This document shows positions 58,705 through 64,000 of a stretch of 64,000 nucleotides of DNA, piece after piece (the stretch's first letter is position 1; every line of letters begins with the position of its first letter). Both the position numbers and the translations under genes were made by a program. Source of the DNA: Anthostomella pinea (lineage: Eukaryota > Ascomycota > Sordariomycetes > Xylariales > Xylariaceae); the NCBI GenBank assembly GCA_963556695.1, contig CAUWAG010000018.1, forward strand, positions 2,170,001 through 2,234,000. The letters are read 5' to 3'. The notes beneath the pieces were generated by a model. That model did no database searches. It was not told where the DNA came from and saw nothing but the letters and a program-made list of their open reading frames with translations.

Positions 58705-60250
58705 ATGGCGCTCAAGCGTCTCACCCATACCTCGCCCTCAGGGTATCCTAACACACAAAACCACGGGCTACGCCATCCAAATGGTCGACGAGATCTACGC
58801 CCGCACCGGCGCCGACGTCCCCCTAGCCTCAGCCCTGACCGCCGCCCTCCCTTTGGCAGCATGAGCGTGACCGCTGCAGCGCCATCATCGCGCATCGCCC
58901 AGAACCCGGGCTGGACGGCGCTTCGAGCTCTGGTCGGACATCGAGCGGCGGACCGGGGCGTGTTCATCCACCCGGATGTATGTGCACGTCGGCAAGGCGC
59001 AGTGGTGCTGCAGCCATGCGGATGGCAATGCTGGTTTGATGATGTCAATTTTGATGCTGGGGACTGGCGGCGTGGATTGGCGCATGTGGCGACTGGCGAG
59101 CTGGGCGAGGGGCGGCCGAATGTTGTTTTTGAGGGAGTCGTGGAATGAGTTGATGAGTTGCGGGACTCGCTTCGTGGAATCGGACGGGATTTGGTTTATC
59201 GTTGGCAGACGCTTGGTGAGTTGCAACTGGTGTTTTTCAGGTTACCCCTTTTCTCCTGTCTCGGGAGTTTATATTCCATACTCCTCCACTATGGAGCTGT
59301 CGGCCTAAGACCACGAATCCAAGTCCCCGGAACATTGCACACGATCTATCCAGAGTATTTGCTGACACAAACCGTGGCAGTGGGCAACATGACCCCCAGC
59401 GCAGACACAATCCAGGCAGCGAACCCCGACATACTAATCAGCTGGTCCGGCATGCAATACGACCAGGACCTCATCGCTTTAACTATAACTACCAACAACA
59501 ACCTCCTGACGGCGCCATGCTACAAGTGCACGGCGATCCGGGACGCGGCCCGAGTACTTCGACCTGGGCAGCGAGCACGCCTGGGCGGGCACGTGCAAGA
59601 TCGTCTGGGAGCTGCATTTGTATGGTAGTAGCGACTGGCGAGGACATGGACACGGGGACCTGCGCGGTTATCGCTACGAGGCGGCGCTGTACCGGCATGG
59701 CTAGACGCCGGCTGAGGGGTGTGCTGTTATATATGATTTCTTCTTAAGACTTATCTGTTTGCCCTCCTGGTTGTGTGTTGGGAGGGAAATTTTTTTTTTT
59801 TTGGGAGAGCATATGGGCCTGTTTCATGATATGTTTGTTCCCGAGACACGCATCCAGATGCCTCCCTCCCCTCCATCCCCCCCTTTCCCCTTTCCTCCCT
59901 TCTCCTTTCTCCCTCGTTCTCTTCAGAGAGTACTTTAGTCACAACCCGCTCACTCACTCACACCCGACCAAACCACTAACCCCCAACAACCAACCTCCCC
60001 CAAATAACCCAATGCCCCCACAACGCGCCTAACCCCCGTGATCCTCGGAGCTCCGAGTTCGGCAACGCGCAGAACGCCAGTCGCCAGCCTATACAACAGC
60101 ATCCTACAGAATTGCATCCGCGGCTCCACGCAGCGTTATGGTATTAGCTGGACGATGTGGAGCCTGGCGGGCAGCTACCGGGGTAGGGGGAGGCGTGACT
60201 GGAGTGAGGTTGGGATGGGATGGGATGGGATGGGATGGGATGGGGTGGTG
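58705..60250 (+). pseudogene. GH5 glycoside hydrolase (cellulase-type), multiply frame-broken
   Basis: Family-typical pieces occur in order on the plus strand but in changing frames: TTGYAIQMVDEIYARTGADV (about 58760-58830), RFELWSDI, VHVGKAQWCCSHADGNA (from 58982), WFDDVNFDAGDWRRGLAHVA (from 59034, other frame), NPDILISWSGMQYDQDL (about 59426-59473), LTAPCYKCTAIRDAAR, HAWAGTCKIVWELHLYG (about 59577-59627), GTCAVI, then after a 350-bp low-complexity gap EFGNAQ (nucleophile Glu at 60055) and RYGISWTMWSLAGSYRGRG (about 60134-60190). I associate this set with fungal secreted GH5 enzymes. No signal peptide or intact N-terminus is left, and at least four frame changes and inserted poly-T/CT-rich DNA make it a pseudogene. 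Confidence 0.65.
60206..60246 (+). repeat. (GGGAT)n microsatellite
   Basis: About seven GGGAT units in a row, ending ggggtgg. It directly follows the last recognisable GH5 motif and disrupts it further. Confidence 0.85.
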
Positions 60251-61465
60251 ATCGTTATGTGAGGGCTCGGGGGTCGTGTAGATATTGCGAATGTAACTGT
60301 TTGATATATATCTTTTTATATTGACTGGGTGCCATAGCCTCGGAACCCGCCCCCTGAAGTTTTCCGCCTTGATGGGTGACGTTGTGAAGCAAAGAAAGGT
60401 AAACGTATGAAGTCCTCATATAACATTGACTCGGGGACACGAACACGTGAGCCAGGTCGGTGCGTGAGAATCTGGTAACCAAGAGCAGTGACACATGCAG
60501 ATGGTAAGTACCTACTCAGCAGTCCAACCTGCCCGTATCATACAGGTACGAATCTCGCTTCTTACCACTCGATCACCTCCATCGAGGCTCGGTTTCTATC
60601 ATCGGGAAATCGTCCCTAGAGTTATCGACCGCCAGGTCTGCTTGACATTGAGGCAGGCGGCCTTGCCAAAACAGTGCACCAAACCAGGTAAAGATTACGC
60701 TCCTCAATTTTGTATCTCATGTACTAGCTATATATGTGCAAGCTTCTATCATCTTCCGAGTCTCTCTCGGACAGTGACTAGACATACATGTCAGGGATGG
60801 TGTCATATCCCAATATCATTACCGGACCAGGGGTATGGGTATAAGTACTGGCTGGCTAGTAGATGGTCACGCCTGCCTTTCTACTGTCAACGCTGGCTAG
60901 TAGATGGTCACGCCTGCCTTTCTACTGTCAACGCTGTATTGGTGTCAACTACTGCTCAGAAAGTGCATGAATGCCTCGAAAGAGAGGAGAGAGCGGGGGT
61001 GGTGATGGTGTCATATCGTAGTCTTCAAGCTCGATCTATTCGGATCATCGTAGCACCAATGCCGGTCTCGTGTAGCAGTGGCCGGCAGTCAAGAGGATAT
61101 GTACATGGCTGAAGCAGACTCGGCCGAAGTCCTCTCCATACACTGCTTCCAGTATTTTTTCATGGCACATAAGGATCGTGACTCGAACACATTCAGGTCG
61201 GGGTACTGGTATTAGTATTGACTTTTGCGTCGCTGCCGGAGTAGGTGTCTTTTCTCACTTGATCGAACTCGACATGCCAAATGGTATACACACAAAAAAC
61301 CGACAGAATGCGTCCCAATCTTGTACATCCAGTTAACGCCGATGCCATGCGGGTGATTTGCCTGTTCATGTCCCTGCGCTTGGTTTTCCTCATATATCCT
61401 ATATCCAGCCGTATGCCTGTGTACAGTCGGCGCACCGAAAAGGGAATAGTAGTAGTAGCTTGTGA
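60251..61465. other. Intergenic, contains a 41-bp perfect tandem repeat
   Basis: The 205-codon frame at 60495-61112 is not supported as a gene: it has no domain, and the tandem repeat lies inside it. No RNA or transposon end seen. Confidence 0.45.
60851..60936 (+). repeat. Perfect 41-bp tandem repeat, two copies
   Basis: Unit GCTGGCTAGTAGATGGTCAC then GCCTGCCTTTCTACTGTCAAC, at 60851-60891 and 60892-60932, followed by GCTG of a third unit. The two copies are identical, so the duplication is recent or an assembly artefact. Confidence 0.9.
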
Positions 61466-62024
61466 TCATAGCCTGATGTTCAAGTCCATACACTCGATCG
61501 TCCATTCCCTCTTCCCAAGCAGGTTTCTCAGCCACTCGATGCCGAGGCCCGTCCACTCCGCCTTTTTTCTCGCGATCTCCTCTACGGCGGCGCCGGCTAG
61601 GGCGCTCGCTGTAGTATTCAGCATCTCCACGGCGGTGGCGTTGAACCCGTAGTCATCGTATACAGTATCTGATATTATCGTGGCCGTCGAATTTGGTAAT
61701 GACGACGAAGGGCAAGAGGACGGCGGTATTGAGGAGGAGAAGGGCCACGGCGCAAACCAGTTGCTGCTGAAGTCGAAGAAGCACCGGTCGGACCAGTAGC
61801 AGGAGGTGGCGAAGAGGATCAGGAGCAGCACGGAGCAGTAGACGCACGGGCGGTTGAGGAAGTAGGTGCAGACGAAGAAGAGGAAGATGAAGGCCGGCGA
61901 GGCGTTGGTCGGGATGAAGAGCAGGGGAAGCCAGCTGTGTGCTACGTCAGTGCTGGGCGGAGATGAAAGCGGGCTGGAGGACAGGCTGGTTGGTGCCGCG
62001 AACTCACCTCCGGAGGCAGAACAT
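61466..62024 (-). CDS. Small Ser/Cys-rich membrane protein, two exons
   Basis: Exon 1 (62024-62008) encodes MFCLRR; exon 2 (61934-61466) continues SWLPLLFIPTNASPAFIFLF and FVCTYFLNRPCVYCSVLLLI, LFATSCYWSD, giving 161 aa and two or three hydrophobic helices in the first half, with several Cys. The second half is soluble, with N-glycosylation-type sites (NST, NAT, NTT) and a helical amphipathic segment (AAVEEIARKKAEWTGLGIEW). The true start may be further upstream, since HHAVIKKYTGA is open before the first Met and a TAG acceptor precedes it. Family not recognised. Confidence 0.5.
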
Positions 62025-63574
62025 GGCGCCGGTGTACTTCTTGATGACCGCGTGGTGTGCTACAAGTTGAGGTATCGTGGGAGCGCCTGGCCACAGTCTA
62101 CAGACAAAAAGAATGACAGCACGCTATGACAGGATAGCGCTCGGGTCACTGCCACAGCTAGGGGTCTTCTGGGCACGGAGCAGGACAGTAAATATGATTC
62201 GATACGAGATAACGAGGGTGACGATCTTCGAAGCCGCGCCGGCTAGCTAGGTGATCACTGTCGGCAGCCAGATCGGGGGTATCACAGGAAATCTGCAATA
62301 ACTCGGGGTTGGCTTCAACAAGTGTGTCGTCAGCGCGAGCAAGTGAGCAACTGCAAGAGGCTGCGTTTCAATTGAGGGAGAACCAACCTGGAAGTTTAGC
62401 AGGATTATGTAACATCCCAACTCCGGCTCCCTCTAGGCTCTGAAAGCTAAAAACAGCACGCTAAATAAAACAGAACACCCGGACACCAGTGGAAGCTGCA
62501 GATCGCGGCAGCTGCAGCATCCTCGGCCCCTCTCTCGCCTCTCTTTTTATTAGCCAAACCTCTCTCTGCCTGGAGCTACCCGTCAGTTGGAACCTTGGGT
62601 TTAGTAGTTTACAACGTTTCCATTGCTCACTCTCTGCGGTGAGCTCGGTATCCACATTAAAGTCGTTGTCCAATCACTTCTTCGGGCTCTGGAGGATCTC
62701 TGCATCTGGCCGCAGTCGCATCACCGCCGTCTGGCCACGCCAGCTCACACCTGCATCGGCGCCCAATCTGACGCCAGTGAGGAAATCATCAGGGCATTGA
62801 TCTTCGGCTTCCTGCCACTTCTTTCCCCGTTGGTTGGAGACCAGAAAAGATATCCTTCTCTCATCACCGACCCGAGATCAATCGATCAATTCACTCTTGT
62901 CGCTTTGTTGCTGCGAACGAAGGTGCGCTTCCGCCTGTGCACATATCATCACTCTCTACGGGTACCTAGGTACATACCTACTCACGCAGACGTTACCCGA
63001 GTCACAAAGCCGTGTCCTGCCCGGTATCTGGCCTCTGAGACAAGACGCCCGAGACATCGTGCAAACCCCAGATCCTGCAAGAGCTTGCACTAGCAGAACT
63101 AGCAGACGCATCACAACGCATCACCAACCCGAAAAGACACGCCAATTCACAACTGGGTAATTGGCGAGGCTGGCTGGCTGGCCCACCTTCTGGAAGCACA
63201 GGTCACCGCTTAACGTCCCGGTACGTACCTGTCCGATTGGCATTGGAGAAACATCATCGACTTTTGGAGCACTGCCCAAAAAAAAAACCCATTGCGCCGT
63301 CTCTCCCGGTGCGACCTCACCTTTACCTCATCTCCCTCCTCCCGCCCCGTCGACTGTCAACTGCCCGTTCTTCGTTCTTCGAGGATAACATAGTCATCAT
63401 CCATCTTTGCATGCACCAATTGACCGAGTAATACCATTTGCATTAGAACTGCGAGGCGTTCAACGGTCAGACGGTCTGTCACTGTCCGTCTCCCAGTAAC
63501 CAGTAACAGCTCCACGTTACTTGCAAGTGGGACAGCTGGAGCTCGCCTCAGGACATCTCCAGCTCAGACATTTC
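62025..63574. other. Divergent upstream region; likely long 5' leader of the last gene
   Basis: 1.5 kb before the start codon of the edge gene. Plus-strand frames at 62489-62800 and 62623-63093 show no domain. The stretch 63285-63370 is CT-rich, as expected near a fungal promoter or leader. Confidence 0.4.
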
Positions 63575-64000
63575 ATGATGGCGAGCTACAACACTCCGCC
63601 CGGTGGCAACGACCCAAACACGCCAAACAGCCACGGCCACCTGCAGTCCATGTACGGCCGTTTGCACGCTGCCCGCAACGCCCAGAGCGAAGATTCAGCT
63701 GCTGCCCATGACCTGTTGTCTCGTTTCTACAACAATAACAACAGCAATCAACCTCAGGGAAACAGACACCAGTCGTACTACGGCCAGCTTGCCACTGGTG
63801 CTGATTCGCCTCTGACTGGGCTGGACGACTTCCCACCTCCTGCCCCGACTCCGCCCAGCAACTTTGGTCACTCCCACCACCCTCCTTCCATGATGTCTGG
63901 TTTGGCTCCCATCGGTACCATGCCTTCCGACGCCGCGAGCAAGGCCGATCAGAGCGCCAATCTCCTGAATCTTCTCAAGTTCAAGGGCGCTCAGAGTCAC
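63575..64000 (+). CDS. N-terminus of a low-complexity protein (partial, runs off the right edge)
   Basis: The frame from ATG at 63575 (or 63578) stays open for all 142 codons to the window edge. It starts MMASYNTPPGGNDPNTPNSH, is rich in Asn, Gln, Pro, His and Ser (FYNNNNSNQPQGNRHQ; FPPPAPTPPSNFGHSHHPPS), and ends with DQSANLLNLLKFKGAQSH. The LLNLLKF piece resembles helical leucine-rich motifs seen in mRNA decapping factors (Dcp2/Edc4-type), which would fit the Gln/Asn-rich context, but this is only a hint. A long leader and low-complexity N-terminus suggest a regulatory protein. Confidence 0.75.
   Translation, partial: MMASYNTPPGGNDPNTPNSHGHLQSMYGRLHAARNAQSEDSAAAHDLLSRFYNNNNSNQPQGNRHQSYYGQLATGADSPLTGLDDFPPPAPTPPSNFGHSHHPPSMMSGLAPIGTMPSDAASKADQSANLLNLLKFKGAQSH

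Noticed and set aside
60495..61112. 205-codon plus-strand frame
   Set aside because: No domain, no spliced neighbours, and it contains a 41-bp tandem repeat that changes frame between copies.

Overview
The window is nuclear DNA from a filamentous ascomycete (Pezizomycotina). The evidence is the many short introns (mostly 45-120 nt, GT..AG with CTAAC/CTGAC-like branch sites), HET-domain incompatibility genes, a highly reducing polyketide synthase (HR-PKS), a DUF7726-type protein, a fungal rhodopsin-like (SAT4-type) membrane protein, and fungal-style housekeeping genes (complex I 78-kDa subunit, Pumilio protein, Rnt1/Pac1-type RNase III, mS33, a mitochondrial PP2C). I cannot name the genus. Most genes had to be assembled from several exons; the junctions given were read from splice signals and from continuity of conserved motifs.

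Layout. 1-6.8 kb: the tail of an unknown gene, an aldo-keto reductase (-), SelO (+) and a multi-pass membrane protein (+). 6.8-14.5 kb: a gene-free accessory stretch with three MITE-like elements that have clear terminal inverted repeats, a 55-bp dispersed repeat in three copies, a 118-bp tandem duplication and tRNA-like/box-B-like relics. 14.5-22.9 kb: an apparently complete nine-exon HR-PKS (2601 aa) with KS-AT-DH-cMeT-ER-KR-ACP, several of whose catalytic motifs deviate from consensus. 23.7-27.3 kb: a SAT4-type membrane protein (-) and a short-chain dehydrogenase (-) with an apparent one-base frameshift; these are the only neighbours that could belong to a small PKS locus. 28.2-32.0 kb: a protein with two DUF7726-like repeats, then a broken HET gene.

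32.9-43.7 kb is a housekeeping block: complex I 78-kDa subunit (with a 15-nt microexon), a Pumilio RNA-binding protein (-), mitoribosomal protein mS33 (-, with a likely GC-AG intron) and RNase III (+). 44.5-47.2 kb is a second HET gene (-) with a reading-frame break. 48.2-56.8 kb: an acyl-CoA-binding, tail-anchored Atg37/ACBD5-like protein, a CCHC zinc-knuckle RGG protein, a small three-exon protein resembling the recently described peroxin Pex39 (-), and a mitochondrial PP2C (Ptc5/PDP-like). 56.9-60.3 kb is a gene graveyard: an unrecognised degraded coding region, a one-exon relic of FACT subunit POB3, a small two-TM protein, and a frame-broken GH5 glycoside hydrolase. 61.4-62.0 kb has a small membrane protein, and the window ends inside the N-terminus of a low-complexity protein.

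Functional links are modest. SelO, complex I, mS33 and the PP2C are mitochondrial but look independently transcribed. The Atg37-like and Pex39-like genes are both peroxisome-associated and lie 4 kb apart. The two HET loci each carry a copy of the same approximately 60-bp dispersed repeat 250-370 bp upstream of their start codons, and both are damaged.
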